From Polaribacter sp. Hel_I_88 (GTDB lineage: Bacteria > Bacteroidota > Bacteroidia > Flavobacteriales > Flavobacteriaceae): a stretch of DNA of 64,000 nt. A program made the translations under genes and the position numbers. The notes under the pieces are model-generated. The model searched no databases and had not been told where the DNA came from. It saw only the letters and a program-made list of their open reading frames with translations. Location of the stretch: assembly GCF_000687935.1 (NCBI RefSeq), contig NZ_JHZZ01000001.1, forward strand, positions 3,916,001 through 3,980,000. Reading direction: 5' to 3'. Below are positions 17,665 through 27,092 of this stretch, piece by piece; the first letter of the stretch is position 1; the number at the start of each line of letters is the position of its first letter.

Positions 17665-18240
17665 ATGGTGCTTTTAGAAGAAAGAAAAAAAGTACTGTTA
17701 AAAATTGCAGAAACTATTGCTTTAGAATACTCCAAAAAAGAAGTTGTAAACCTCAACTTTATTTGTACGCATAATTCAAGAAGAAGTCAATTAGGACAAG
17801 TTTGGAGTTTTTTTGCAGCCAATTATTTTAAATTGAACATCAACGCTTTTTCTGGAGGAACAGAAGTTACTGCCTTTCATAGAAACACTGTAAAAACGTT
17901 GCAGAAAGTGGGTTTCGATTTTCAGTTGGAAAATTTTTCGCATCAAAACCCAGCATATCGTATTTCTTTTGATGCTACAAAAAATAGCATCTTAGGGTTT
18001 TCTAAATTATATGATGATGTTGCAAATCTTACCCCTTATGTGGCAATTACAACTTGCAATAATGCTGATGAAAATTGTCCATTTATTCCCAATACAAAGC
18101 ATCGTTTTCATTTGCCTTTTGTAGATCCTAAAGTATCTGATGGAACTGCACAACAAGAAGAAATATATTTAAAAACGAATCAACAAATTGCTGGTGAAGT
18201 CTATTTTATTTTTGATAGCGTGAAGAAATTACTTTCGTAG
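17665..18240 (+). CDS. Low-molecular-weight phosphotyrosine phosphatase / arsenate reductase-like protein
   Basis: The frame is open from 17605, but the ATG at 17665 gives the usual spacing before the active site and a normal leader. The resulting 191-residue protein has the P-loop CTHNSRRS with Cys34 and Arg40 (CX5R), typical of the LMW-PTP/ArsC fold. Other family features are an acidic segment and the later CNNADENCPF with extra cysteines. Members act on phosphoproteins or reduce arsenate, and the sequence alone does not decide which. No ars operon genes are nearby. It is followed by a gap of 115 bp in which no terminator is evident. Confidence 0.78.
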   Translation: MVLLEERKKVLLKIAETIALEYSKKEVVNLNFICTHNSRRSQLGQVWSFFAANYFKLNINAFSGGTEVTAFHRNTVKTLQKVGFDFQLENFSHQNPAYRISFDATKNSILGFSKLYDDVANLTPYVAITTCNNADENCPFIPNTKHRFHLPFVDPKVSDGTAQQEEIYLKTNQQIAGEVYFIFDSVKKLLS

Positions 18241-18355
18241 TTTTTTTATCCGAAGAAAATAAAAATGTTTGTTTCTGGATTTGTTTGAAAATCAATGAGG
18301 TTGTAACATTTCGCTTCTATGAAGCTAAAACTTAATTAATAAACTTTCAAAATAC

Positions 18356-19315
18356 TTAAAAATAGCATTTATTATGTCTTAGCCATCTTGAATTACGCTC
18401 GAAATCTAAATCGATATGCAAAATAATTTCGTGAGTATTTAAATTATCAGGAATACTAATTGTTTTATAATCATAAGCATACCCAATTCTATATTTTTCT
18501 TTGATCAACAGTGTAAATAAAGCACTTATAGAACTTTGATGACGATAAGAAAGCCCTGCTTCTATAACTTCATTGTATAAAAAATTTGCATTTATATCAA
18601 CTGAAATTGGTTGATTAGTGGTATATCTTACCATGGTTGATGGTTTAAACATGATACTTTCTGACAATTCAAACAATGCTCCTGTTGATAAAAACACATT
18701 AGGATTTGTTGCCAAACTTGTTTCTTTAAATCGGTCTTGAATGTAAAATTGAGGAGTTTCCAACAAATAAGGTACAGATAAACCTACATAAAAATCTCGA
18801 TTGTAATACAAAGCACCAAAACCAACATTCGGAAAATTACCACTTGTAGAAGCGTAAACTTCATTATCTGGCGTAATTCCATCAAATAAATTATTATTAA
18901 AAAAAGTTACACCTGCTTTTAACCCTAAAGAAACTCTGCTAGCATCAGAAATAACCAACGTATAAGAAGCATCAAAATTTAGGTTGGTCGTTTCTGTTAA
19001 CCCAATTTTATCATTTACAACAGTGGCTCCGATTCCTAAACCTCTGCTGGTTCTTCCATTAATAGAAAAAGTTCTGGTGGTTGGTGCACCTTCTAAACCA
19101 ACCCATTGATCTCGAGATAAAACTGACATACTCAAATCTGCTCTATACCCAACAAAGGCTGGATTTATGATTTGCATATTGTATAAATATTGCGTGTAAT
19201 TTGGCAATTGTTGTGCGTTCATTTTTAAGGTTGATAAAAAAATCATCAACATAAAAAACAAACCAAAGGTTTTACTCTTCTTTATTTTTGATACAATTTT
19301 AGCGCTCATTTTCAT
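18356..19315 (-). CDS. PorP/SprF family type IX secretion-associated membrane protein
   Basis: This 319-residue protein has a signal peptide and the family hallmark QLPNYTQYLYNMQIINPAFVGYR near residues 36-58. Predicted beta-strands follow, with DQWVGLEGAPTTRTFSING and a C-terminal barrel. SprF-like proteins sit in the outer membrane and are each needed for secretion of, or attachment to, one large T9SS type B protein encoded beside them. That fits here, because the start codon overlaps the end of the 1684-residue CHU_C gene upstream on the same strand. Confidence 0.92.
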   Translation of the reverse strand: MKMSAKIVSKIKKSKTFGLFFMLMIFLSTLKMNAQQLPNYTQYLYNMQIINPAFVGYRADLSMSVLSRDQWVGLEGAPTTRTFSINGRTSRGLGIGATVVNDKIGLTETTNLNFDASYTLVISDASRVSLGLKAGVTFFNNNLFDGITPDNEVYASTSGNFPNVGFGALYYNRDFYVGLSVPYLLETPQFYIQDRFKETSLATNPNVFLSTGALFELSESIMFKPSTMVRYTTNQPISVDINANFLYNEVIEAGLSYRHQSSISALFTLLIKEKYRIGYAYDYKTISIPDNLNTHEIILHIDLDFERNSRWLRHNKCYF

Positions 19316-22300
19316 TATCTAATTAATTGTATAAAATTCTTGATTGGTTTTTTTACACCATCGTTAAAATCTAATGTGTAAAAATATACGCCTGTTGGTG
19401 CTGGTTTACCATTGTAAGTTCCATCCCACCAAACAGGATTTACATTGCCATTATTGCTATATTTATAGACTTCATTTCCTTGTCGATTAAAAATAATCAA
19501 TATAAAATTCGGATATTCTTCTAAGCCAGACATTTTAAAAACATCACTGACACCATCATTATTGGGTGAAAATAAATTCGGATAATCATTATCGAAAATT
19601 GTTCCAATTCCAAAAGGTGATGTTGTATTGGAAACCGTTGTAAAATCTAAATTTAATTTTAAAAATAATGTTTCTTCTTTTTCATTTAATCTATCATTAA
19701 TCGTTTTTACAGACTGGTTTATGGTTGATGTAAAAGCAGGAATTGCAATTTGGTAAAATAAAGATTTGTAATCTTGATTTGCAGTGGTTGTTTCGTCTAT
19801 CGTTTCTAAATCAATAATAATAGGAATATAATTTTGCATCAATTCGTTATTAGCATTTAAAAGTCTGATGGTAAACTCTAAATCATTGCCTTCTTCAGCT
19901 TCTGCATTGTTAATCTCAACAATCGGATTTGGGTCAACATCTAAAATTGTGGCTGTTTTTGCCAAATCTTGAGTACCAATATTGTTTGTTAAACCAACAC
20001 CAACAACGCTTATTTCTTCTTCCTCTAATTCATTTAAATTATCTAAAAGAGAGGTTATCGTAAACGAAACTTCAGTATTTGCATTGTTAGGATCTGTAGT
20101 ACCTTCAATTGTATAATTCTCAAAAACTCGATTGTAATCTTCTGGACTGGTTGCTGTTCTGTCTCTTGTAACAATTTCAACAGAAATAGGTGTTGATGCA
20201 GGATTGCTAATGGTAATTGTGTGCAATAAATCTACACCTTCTAACTCACGAGAATTATTCATGGTGATGGATGGAGCAGCATCATTATTTAAAATTGATC
20301 CAATTGCTGTAATATTGTCGTTTAAAGTATTGTCGGACGTTATGGCTCCATTTAAAGTGAAAAGTTCTGTAAACTCAAAAATAGGATCTTCTAAAGTAGT
20401 GACAACAAATTCTGCTGATGTAGTAAATGGAGCGATTGTAAACGTTGCATTTGATATACCAGAATAATCGAAAGGTGAAATGGCAACATCAAAAACATCG
20501 GTGGTTGATGTGCCATCTGAAGTTGAAAAATTAAGTTCGATTGGTGATGCACTTTCAATTAAAATAGAATTGTCATTCTTTGTGACCAATTGAATTGTAA
20601 ATACAAAATCGGTTCCTTCTGGTTGAGAAATATTGTCAATCAAAACAAAAATAGCTATAATTTCTCTCCAATCTCTCTCTGGAGTTTCCTCATTATCAAA
20701 GTTCGGGAAACTTAATGGAGTTTGTCCATTTGTAGGATTTATGCTGGTATTATCTGTATCAAAAGCATCATCTAAACCATCATTATCTGCATCTCTATTT
20801 AGTGGTGAAGTTTCTGGAACTCCATCACTATTTGCATCCCAACCTTCAATAACATCATCTCGAATATCGTTATCTGAATTGATGTCTATATAATCTGGAA
20901 TGCCATCATTTTCTGTATCTATGGGATCGATTCCATTTGGATACGCTGTGTTAATTCCTGCTAAAGAAACTGTTGTGTTTAAGGTGATGTAATTATCCGT
21001 TGCTTGTGCTTCTATATTGTCTACAATTCCATCTCCATCTGCATCTATATCTATAAAATTTGCATTTCCAGTTGCATCTGTATTTGGAATAATATAATTG
21101 ATAGTTGTGTTTATAGTATCATCATTTTCTTTAGAATTATCTAAACCATTTGCGCCAACTGCGTTGTTTGTACTTCCATTATTGTTGGTATCGTCAGTTG
21201 CATTTCCTGCTTCCAAAATGTCTAGAATTCCGTCATTATCACTATCTAAATCAAAATGATTAGGAATACCATCCATATCAAAATCAAAAATATCTACAAT
21301 GCCATCTGCATTTGTGTCAGCTCCAAAATCTGTATCCCTATAATTGGGTATAGAATCGTTATCATCATCATCTAAAGGATTTAAACCATTGTATTCTAAA
21401 ATATCTGGAATGGTATCATTATCATCATCAATGTCAATATCGTTTGTAATGCCATCATTATCTGTATCTGTAGAAATGTTTACGTTAGCCGAATTTGAAG
21501 ATGAAACAGCTCTATTTAAAGGATCTCTGGCAGAAAATAAAGCAGTATTTGAACCAAAACAATTTTCATTGAAAACCACTTTAAATTCTACTGTAATGAT
21601 TTCGTTTGCTTTTAACAAACCAGAAGAACCATCAAATAAATTTAAGTTTGATGTACCATTATAAGCTGCATTTATAGTAGGATTTGTAGTAGCTGTAGAG
21701 TTTAAAATTATGGGAGTACTTACAGAAAGTACTTTTCCATTACAAGCATTGTTTAAATTATCTTGTAATTGCAATTGCGTTATTTGTACAGACTCACTGG
21801 TATTTTCTAAGGTAATTTGAAACGTAACTTCTTCATGTTCTAAAATACCATTGGGTGCTTCGTTAATTGCAGATACTATTTTATTTGTGCTTGAAGAAGC
21901 ACTAAATATAAAACGCATTCCTGCAACAGTACAACTACAATATAATACTGATGTAATAGGTGCAGTTGCAGAGTTTGCAAAATAATAACGATCTAAGTGA
22001 TCTCCCAAACCATCTGACCACGTTACAAAAGAAAATCTAGTTTTGTTTGCTGCACTAGTTGCATCAAAACCGTCTGCATCTCCTTGTGTTTGCGATAAAC
22101 TTGTTTGTTCAAAGAAACTATAACTAGAACTATCTATAGGACCAATTAGATAAAAGACTTCTAAAGCAATGGTTTCTCCTGCAGGAAGTGAATTGTTGGG
22201 CAATAATAAAGTGGTATTATCATCTCCATTAAAATCTGGATTTACAGTAACAGCTGGCCCTGATACTTGTGTAATTATAATATCATCGAAAGAAACTCTA

Positions 22301-24369
22301 CTTAAAAAATCTTCTAAACCCATATTAAAATTAATGTTTTGGGCTGTAGCAGATCCTTCATTTGTGATAATTACAGTATTTATATAATCGAAAGTTCCGT
22401 CAGAATTTACAACTCCTGGTGGTGTTAACGATTGATTGTTAAATTCTGGCACATATAAACCAGCAGAAACAACGGCTTCTGTAGTATGAAAATCTGTTAA
22501 AATAATAGCATCTATAGCGTTGTTTCCTTTATCTGTATTGGCTGTTATGGTGTTGGTAAAATCGATTCCTGAGCCAGAAGGAGTTGGATTTGGTCTGGCA
22601 TCACAAAAAGCGTTTACAGTAACACAAAAACTAATAAATATAGATTGCCTTGGGTATAAAATTAAATCTGATATTGCTGCAGCATTAAAAAAAGAACTTG
22701 AGTTTCCATCTAAAAATGCTGGATTTAATGCATCTGTTGTAAACTCTCTTGGGAAGTTAGTGCCTTCTGCAATATTTTCTACAACATCATTTCTAATGCT
22801 AACTTGGTCTACATTCACCAAACAACCAACTCCAAATGTGTCTTCTAAATTATTAATTAAATCGATATTTCTTATTAACGCAGCTTCATGTCTTTCTCTT
22901 GCATTATTTATATTGGTAAGTTGAACAGAATACACAACCTTGTATTCTCCATTAGCATTAAAACCTTGATTGCAACTCCCTAAATTTTTTATTTCTAATA
23001 AATCTTCTGTAAACTCTACAGTTAGCAATAAACTTGCAGAACTGGTAAAAGTACCATCAGAAATGGTGTAATTTATTGTGGGTACAATTCCTGTATAATC
23101 TGTTGTGGGAATAAAAGTATAACTTCCATCTGCTGCAATTGTTATACTTCCTTCTGCTAAAATTGCTGTGGTACCAGCAGTATAGTTAGTTCCATTTATT
23201 GAAAACTGAGTCACTACCAAATCATCTTCCTCATTGGCATCTGTATCATTTATAAATACTCCAGGAACAGCAACATTTAAAGTTGTGTTAATATCTACTG
23301 TATCGTAATCATCTCTGGCAACTGGTGGTTCTGGAGGTAAGTTAACAGTAATATTTAAAGTAGCAGAACTTGTAAAAGTTCCATCTGTAATTGTGTAATT
23401 TATTGTTGATACTGTGCCAATAAAATTTGGATTTGGTGTAAAACTAAAACTTCCATCCGCAGAAATTATAATTGAACCTTCTGAAAAAGTTGCATTCTCA
23501 CCAGTGTTAAAATTAGTTCCGTTGATTAAAAATTCAGTAATTGAGAGTGTATCTCCATTGGCATCTGTATCATTTATTAAAAGACCAGGAGCGTTTTCAG
23601 TTAAAGGTGTGTTAACAAAAATAGTTCTCTCATCATTATTGGCAACTGGTGGTTCTGGAGGTAAGTTAACAGTAATATTTAAAGTAGCAGAACTTGTAAA
23701 AGTTCCATCTGTAATTGTGTAATTTATTGTTGATACTGTGCCAATAAAATTTGGATTTGGTGTAAAACTAAAACTTCCATCCGCAGAAATTATAATTGAA
23801 CCTTCTGAAAAAGTTGCATTCTCACCAGTGTTAAAATTAGTTCCGTTGATTAAAAATTCAGTAATTGAGAGTGTATCTCCATTGGCATCTGTATCATTTA
23901 TTAAAAGACCAGGAGCGTTTTCAGTTAAAGGTGTGTTAACAAAAATAGTTCTCTCATCATTATTGGCAACTGGTGGTTCTGGAGGTAATGTAACAGTAAT
24001 ATTTAAAGTGGCAGAACTTGTAAAAGATCCATCTGTAATTGTGTAATTTATTGTTGATACTGTGCCAAGAAAGTCTGTATTTGGTGTAAAACTAAAACTT
24101 CCATCCGCAGAAATTATAATTGAACCTTCTGAAAAAGTTGCGTTCTCACCAGCATTAAAATTAGTTCCGTTGATTAAAAATTCGGTAATTGAAAGTGTAT
24201 TTCCATTGGCATCTGTATCATTTATTAAAAGACCAGGAGCGTTTTCAGTTAAAGGCGTGTTAATAAAAGTAGATTTTACATCGTTGTTTGCAACTGGTGC
24301 TTCTTGAGCAACAAAAAACTGCGTAAAAAATATGAATACAAAAAATAAGGGGGATTTTTTTTTCATCAT
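19315..24369 (-). CDS. Giant T9SS type B surface protein with VCBS/cadherin-like, TSP3 and Calx-beta repeats
   Basis: This 1684-residue protein has a signal peptide (MMKKKSPLFFVFIFFTQFFVAQ). Four VCBS/cadherin-like repeats of about 108 residues follow (about 24-455, each with NDxDANGDTLSITEF and DGSFSFTPN). Next comes a long beta-rich region, and then an Asp-rich thrombospondin type 3-like calcium-binding stretch (about 975-1200, DTDNDGITNDIDIDDDND). Calx-beta-like domains run from about 1250 to 1590. The last 90 residues are the gliding-motility-associated CHU_C domain (FSPNNDGVSDVFKMSG, IFNRQGNEVY, GVYFYTLDF). It is probably an adhesin or matrix protein moved to the surface through T9SS with its PorP partner. 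Two repeats appear identical at DNA level. Confidence 0.92.
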   Translation of the reverse strand: MMKKKSPLFFVFIFFTQFFVAQEAPVANNDVKSTFINTPLTENAPGLLINDTDANGNTLSITEFLINGTNFNAGENATFSEGSIIISADGSFSFTPNTDFLGTVSTINYTITDGSFTSSATLNITVTLPPEPPVANNDERTIFVNTPLTENAPGLLINDTDANGDTLSITEFLINGTNFNTGENATFSEGSIIISADGSFSFTPNPNFIGTVSTINYTITDGTFTSSATLNITVNLPPEPPVANNDERTIFVNTPLTENAPGLLINDTDANGDTLSITEFLINGTNFNTGENATFSEGSIIISADGSFSFTPNPNFIGTVSTINYTITDGTFTSSATLNITVNLPPEPPVARDDYDTVDINTTLNVAVPGVFINDTDANEEDDLVVTQFSINGTNYTAGTTAILAEGSITIAADGSYTFIPTTDYTGIVPTINYTISDGTFTSSASLLLTVEFTEDLLEIKNLGSCNQGFNANGEYKVVYSVQLTNINNARERHEAALIRNIDLINNLEDTFGVGCLVNVDQVSIRNDVVENIAEGTNFPREFTTDALNPAFLDGNSSSFFNAAAISDLILYPRQSIFISFCVTVNAFCDARPNPTPSGSGIDFTNTITANTDKGNNAIDAIILTDFHTTEAVVSAGLYVPEFNNQSLTPPGVVNSDGTFDYINTVIITNEGSATAQNINFNMGLEDFLSRVSFDDIIITQVSGPAVTVNPDFNGDDNTTLLLPNNSLPAGETIALEVFYLIGPIDSSSYSFFEQTSLSQTQGDADGFDATSAANKTRFSFVTWSDGLGDHLDRYYFANSATAPITSVLYCSCTVAGMRFIFSASSSTNKIVSAINEAPNGILEHEEVTFQITLENTSESVQITQLQLQDNLNNACNGKVLSVSTPIILNSTATTNPTINAAYNGTSNLNLFDGSSGLLKANEIITVEFKVVFNENCFGSNTALFSARDPLNRAVSSSNSANVNISTDTDNDGITNDIDIDDDNDTIPDILEYNGLNPLDDDDNDSIPNYRDTDFGADTNADGIVDIFDFDMDGIPNHFDLDSDNDGILDILEAGNATDDTNNNGSTNNAVGANGLDNSKENDDTINTTINYIIPNTDATGNANFIDIDADGDGIVDNIEAQATDNYITLNTTVSLAGINTAYPNGIDPIDTENDGIPDYIDINSDNDIRDDVIEGWDANSDGVPETSPLNRDADNDGLDDAFDTDNTSINPTNGQTPLSFPNFDNEETPERDWREIIAIFVLIDNISQPEGTDFVFTIQLVTKNDNSILIESASPIELNFSTSDGTSTTDVFDVAISPFDYSGISNATFTIAPFTTSAEFVVTTLEDPIFEFTELFTLNGAITSDNTLNDNITAIGSILNNDAAPSITMNNSRELEGVDLLHTITISNPASTPISVEIVTRDRTATSPEDYNRVFENYTIEGTTDPNNANTEVSFTITSLLDNLNELEEEEISVVGVGLTNNIGTQDLAKTATILDVDPNPIVEINNAEAEEGNDLEFTIRLLNANNELMQNYIPIIIDLETIDETTTANQDYKSLFYQIAIPAFTSTINQSVKTINDRLNEKEETLFLKLNLDFTTVSNTTSPFGIGTIFDNDYPNLFSPNNDGVSDVFKMSGLEEYPNFILIIFNRQGNEVYKYSNNGNVNPVWWDGTYNGKPAPTGVYFYTLDFNDGVKKPIKNFIQLIR
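23317..23964. repeat. Two identical 324-bp tandem repeats inside the adhesin gene
   Basis: The segments 23317-23640 and 23641-23964 read the same throughout when compared by eye. The next copy, from 23965 to about 24288, is related but differs at many positions. Each unit encodes one 108-residue VCBS-type domain. Identity at silent sites means a recent duplication or gene conversion. Confidence 0.9.
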
Positions 24370-24373
24370 TAAA

Positions 24374-24393
24374 ACTAGGTTTACTAATACCTA
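24374..24393 (-). terminator. Weak hairpin after the PPK2 pair
   Basis: TAGGT and ACCTA form a five-pair stem with an 8-nt loop, followed by GTTTT on the minus strand, in the 29-bp gap between the PPK2 gene and the adhesin gene. The stem is short, so read-through is likely. Confidence 0.3.
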
Positions 24394-24398
24394 AAAAA

Positions 24399-25184
24399 TT
24401 AAATTTCTAAATCTTTATCATAAGGAATGCTTTTTAAAACATGATTTATCACATTTACACGAGCTTCTGTTTTTCTATTAGCTCTTATAATTTTCCATGG
24501 AGAAATTGTGGTGTTCGTTTTCTCGAACATAGCATTTTTATATTCTGTGTATTGTTCCCATAAATATTGAGCTTTCTCATCTAACTTTGTCATTTTCCAT
24601 TGTTTTAAAGGATCACTTTTAATATCAGCAAAACGTTTTGCTTGTTCCTTTTTAGAAATTGACATATAAATTTTCACCAAGTGAATACCCGATTCTAAAA
24701 TCATTCTTTCGAAGTCATTTACTTGATTCATAAAAATTTTATATTCTTCTTCTGTACAAAAACCATTTACAGGCTCTACAACTGCTCTGTTGTACCAACT
24801 TCTATCAAAAAAAACCATTTCACCAGCTTTTGGAAATTGCTCTACATATCTTTGAAAATACCATTGAGATTTTTCGTCTTCAGTAGGTTTTGGCAAAGCT
24901 ACAATTCGCATATGCCTTGGGTTTATACGCTCTGTAATTCTTCTTATTGCTCCACCTTTACCAGCTGCATCTCTTCCTTGAAAAACAACAATAATTCGTT
25001 CGTTGTTTTTAATGGCCCAAGTTTGCATTCTGATTAATTCTATCTGCAATTTTACCAGTCTTTTTTTATAATCAACATATCTTAAGGCCTTATCTACACT
25101 TAAAGGTTCTTTTGATAGTAATGCTAATAATCCTTTTTTAGAATTCAGCTTTTTTAAATCTGATGGACTTATCTTTTTACTCAT
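24399..25184 (-). CDS. ppk2: Polyphosphate kinase 2 family protein (second of a tandem pair)
   Basis: This 261-residue PPK2 uses polyphosphate to phosphorylate nucleotides, or runs in reverse. Walker A is GRDAAGKGG at residues 70-78. The lid region follows (RINPRHMRIVALPKPTEDE), and Walker B FFDRSWYNRAVVEPV is near 124-139. It is a single-domain PPK2. It lies 5 bp downstream of a second, clearly homologous PPK2 gene, so the two are one operon. Whether it prefers nucleoside mono- or diphosphates cannot be told here. Confidence 0.93.
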   Translation of the reverse strand: MSKKISPSDLKKLNSKKGLLALLSKEPLSVDKALRYVDYKKRLVKLQIELIRMQTWAIKNNERIIVVFQGRDAAGKGGAIRRITERINPRHMRIVALPKPTEDEKSQWYFQRYVEQFPKAGEMVFFDRSWYNRAVVEPVNGFCTEEEYKIFMNQVNDFERMILESGIHLVKIYMSISKKEQAKRFADIKSDPLKQWKMTKLDEKAQYLWEQYTEYKNAMFEKTNTTISPWKIIRANRKTEARVNVINHVLKSIPYDKDLEI

Positions 25185-25189
25185 AAAGC

Positions 25190-26050
25190 TTAATCTATTT
25201 GATTGATATTTGATCTATAATAACGCATAACAACATTTGGATCTGGACTTAAAACTGTGTCTGCTTCCGATTTTCCTTCATAGTTAAATCGAGATAAAAC
25301 ATGTCTTATAGCTTCTAATCGTGCTACTTTTTTATCATTTGTTTTTATAATCATCCAAGGGCTGTAAGTTGTATGTGTTTTGGTAAACATTTCAGATTTA
25401 TAATGGGTGTATTTATCCCAAAGAATTTGTCCTTGTTTATCTACAGGACTAAATTTCCACCTTTTTAAAGGGTTTTCTTTTCTAGCTTCAAAACGTTTTG
25501 CCTGTTCTTCTTTTGTAATCGAAAGCCAAAATTTTATAATGATTAAACCATCTTCATACATCATATGTTCAAATTCTGGCACTTGTACCAAAAATTCGTC
25601 ATATTGTTTGGTAGAGCAAAAACCCATAACAGGTTCTACTACAGCTCTGTTATACCAGCTTCTATCGAAAAAAACAATTTCACCAGGATTTGGTAATTCT
25701 TTAATATACCTTTGAAAATACCATTGTCCTTTTTCTACTTCTGTTGGTTTATTCAAGGCTACTAGTCTACTAGAACGTGGGTTTAAATGCTCCATGAACC
25801 TTCGGATATTTCCTCCTTTACCAGCTGCATCTCTACCTTCAAAAATAATGGCAACCCTTTTATTTTGACTCGATATATAGTTTTGTAATTTTACCAATTC
25901 TATTTGCAATAATCGAAGTTCGTTATTGTATATAAGTGTATTTTTTACTTTGGAAAAAGAAACGTTTTTCTCTTCTATAAGTGATAGCAATTCTTTAGTA
26001 CCGCTAATATTTTTAAAATCCTCTTCACTTAAAGTCCCTTTTGTATTCAT
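25190..26050 (-). CDS. ppk2: Polyphosphate kinase 2 family protein (first of a tandem pair)
   Basis: This 286-residue PPK2 has Walker A GRDAAGKGG at 72-80, the lid segment HLNPRSSRLVALNKPTEVE, and the Walker B region FFDRSWYNRAVVEPVMGF. It is the upstream paralogue of the next PPK2 and has a slightly longer C-terminus (VLSPDPNVVMRYYRSNINQI). The shared core with different ends suggests an old duplication, possibly with division of labour between substrates. Together the two genes imply polyphosphate-driven nucleotide recharging. Confidence 0.93.
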   Translation of the reverse strand: MNTKGTLSEEDFKNISGTKELLSLIEEKNVSFSKVKNTLIYNNELRLLQIELVKLQNYISSQNKRVAIIFEGRDAAGKGGNIRRFMEHLNPRSSRLVALNKPTEVEKGQWYFQRYIKELPNPGEIVFFDRSWYNRAVVEPVMGFCSTKQYDEFLVQVPEFEHMMYEDGLIIIKFWLSITKEEQAKRFEARKENPLKRWKFSPVDKQGQILWDKYTHYKSEMFTKTHTTYSPWMIIKTNDKKVARLEAIRHVLSRFNYEGKSEADTVLSPDPNVVMRYYRSNINQID

Positions 26051-26138
26051 GTATATAATTTGATACGTCTAAAATAAAAACTTTTTTATAAATGAGTTAA
26101 ATAAATATCATTTTAAATTGATATCTATATATTTGCTT

Positions 26139-27092
26139 ATGGCTAAATATCGATTCCTCTTTTGCTTCCTATTCATTTCTTTTAACGTAATTTCTCAAGA
26201 AAAATTTTCTAAAGAAATTAGTTTTATCACAGATAACGATTTGTATGTTTCCTTTAATAGAGATCGTTATTATACAAATGGTATGTTTTTAAATTATAGA
26301 TATATTACAAAAAACGAAAATTTAAAATTAGAAAAAAAGATTTTTGAATGGGAAATTGGTCATGAAATGTTTACTCCAAACAAATCTATAGTACAAACAA
26401 TTGATGAGCATGACAGGCCTTTTGCAGGGCATTTATATGGAAGTTTTGGTGTTAAAAACGTTTATAAAAACAATAAAATTTTAAATTACACTTTGCAAGT
26501 TGGTGTTATTGGTCCCAATGCTTTTGGAAAAGAATTGCAAGATTTTATACATGGTATTTATGGTTTTCAAAAAGCTACAGGTTGGCAATTTCAAATAAAA
26601 AATGCTTTTGCTTTAAATTTTGATGTTGATTACATTCGTTTTTTGGGTAAAAATGAAACAAATACCGTAGATTTTTCTTGGGTAAACACAGCAAGAGTAG
26701 GAACTGTTTACACCAATATTAATGCTGGCTTTTATGTTAGATTTGGTTTAAATCCATTGGAGAAAATTATAAATTCTATCGCATTTAACACCAATTTAAA
26801 TGATGAAACCACAAATTCTAAAAGAGCTAAAGAATCTTTCTTTTTTATGAAACCAATGTTAAGATATGCTTTTTATGATGCTACTTTACAAGGTAGTTTC
26901 CTAAATGAAACAAGTTTAGTTACTAAAGATTTAATTTCTGTAGTTTTCAATATTGAAATAGGTTTAAAGTTTACTGCAAACCGTTTTAATTTTGGATATA
27001 CTTTTAATTATAACACAAGTAAATCTGAAGGTTTACGATATTCATATGGAAATAAATACGGCACTTTAAACGTAAACTATTTACTGCCTTAA
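26139..27092 (+). CDS. LpxR family lipid A deacylase-like outer-membrane protein (DUF2219)
   Basis: The frame is open from a TTG at 26118, but the ATG at 26139 opens a good signal peptide (MAKYRFLFCFLFISFNVISQ), so it is preferred. The mature protein begins with SFITDNDLY, then RDRYYTNGMFLNYRY, the family motif. Asn33/Asp34 correspond to the catalytic N-D pair of Salmonella LpxR. HDRPFAGHLYG near residue 90 and a C-terminal barrel ending YLLP fit the family. LpxR removes the 3'-acyl chains of lipid A. Its last 4 nt overlap the end of the convergent helicase gene. Function in Bacteroidota is inferred. Confidence 0.82.
   Translation: MAKYRFLFCFLFISFNVISQEKFSKEISFITDNDLYVSFNRDRYYTNGMFLNYRYITKNENLKLEKKIFEWEIGHEMFTPNKSIVQTIDEHDRPFAGHLYGSFGVKNVYKNNKILNYTLQVGVIGPNAFGKELQDFIHGIYGFQKATGWQFQIKNAFALNFDVDYIRFLGKNETNTVDFSWVNTARVGTVYTNINAGFYVRFGLNPLEKIINSIAFNTNLNDETTNSKRAKESFFFMKPMLRYAFYDATLQGSFLNETSLVTKDLISVVFNIEIGLKFTANRFNFGYTFNYNTSKSEGLRYSYGNKYGTLNVNYLLP

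Noticed and set aside
23414..24307. Three plus-strand frames of 81-102 codons spaced 324 bp apart
   Set aside because: They are antisense shadows of the tandem domain repeats in the adhesin gene; their regular spacing comes from the repeat.
26118..26138. TTG start of the LpxR-like gene
   Set aside because: The ATG at 26139 gives a standard signal peptide; the extra residues MISIYLL add nothing.
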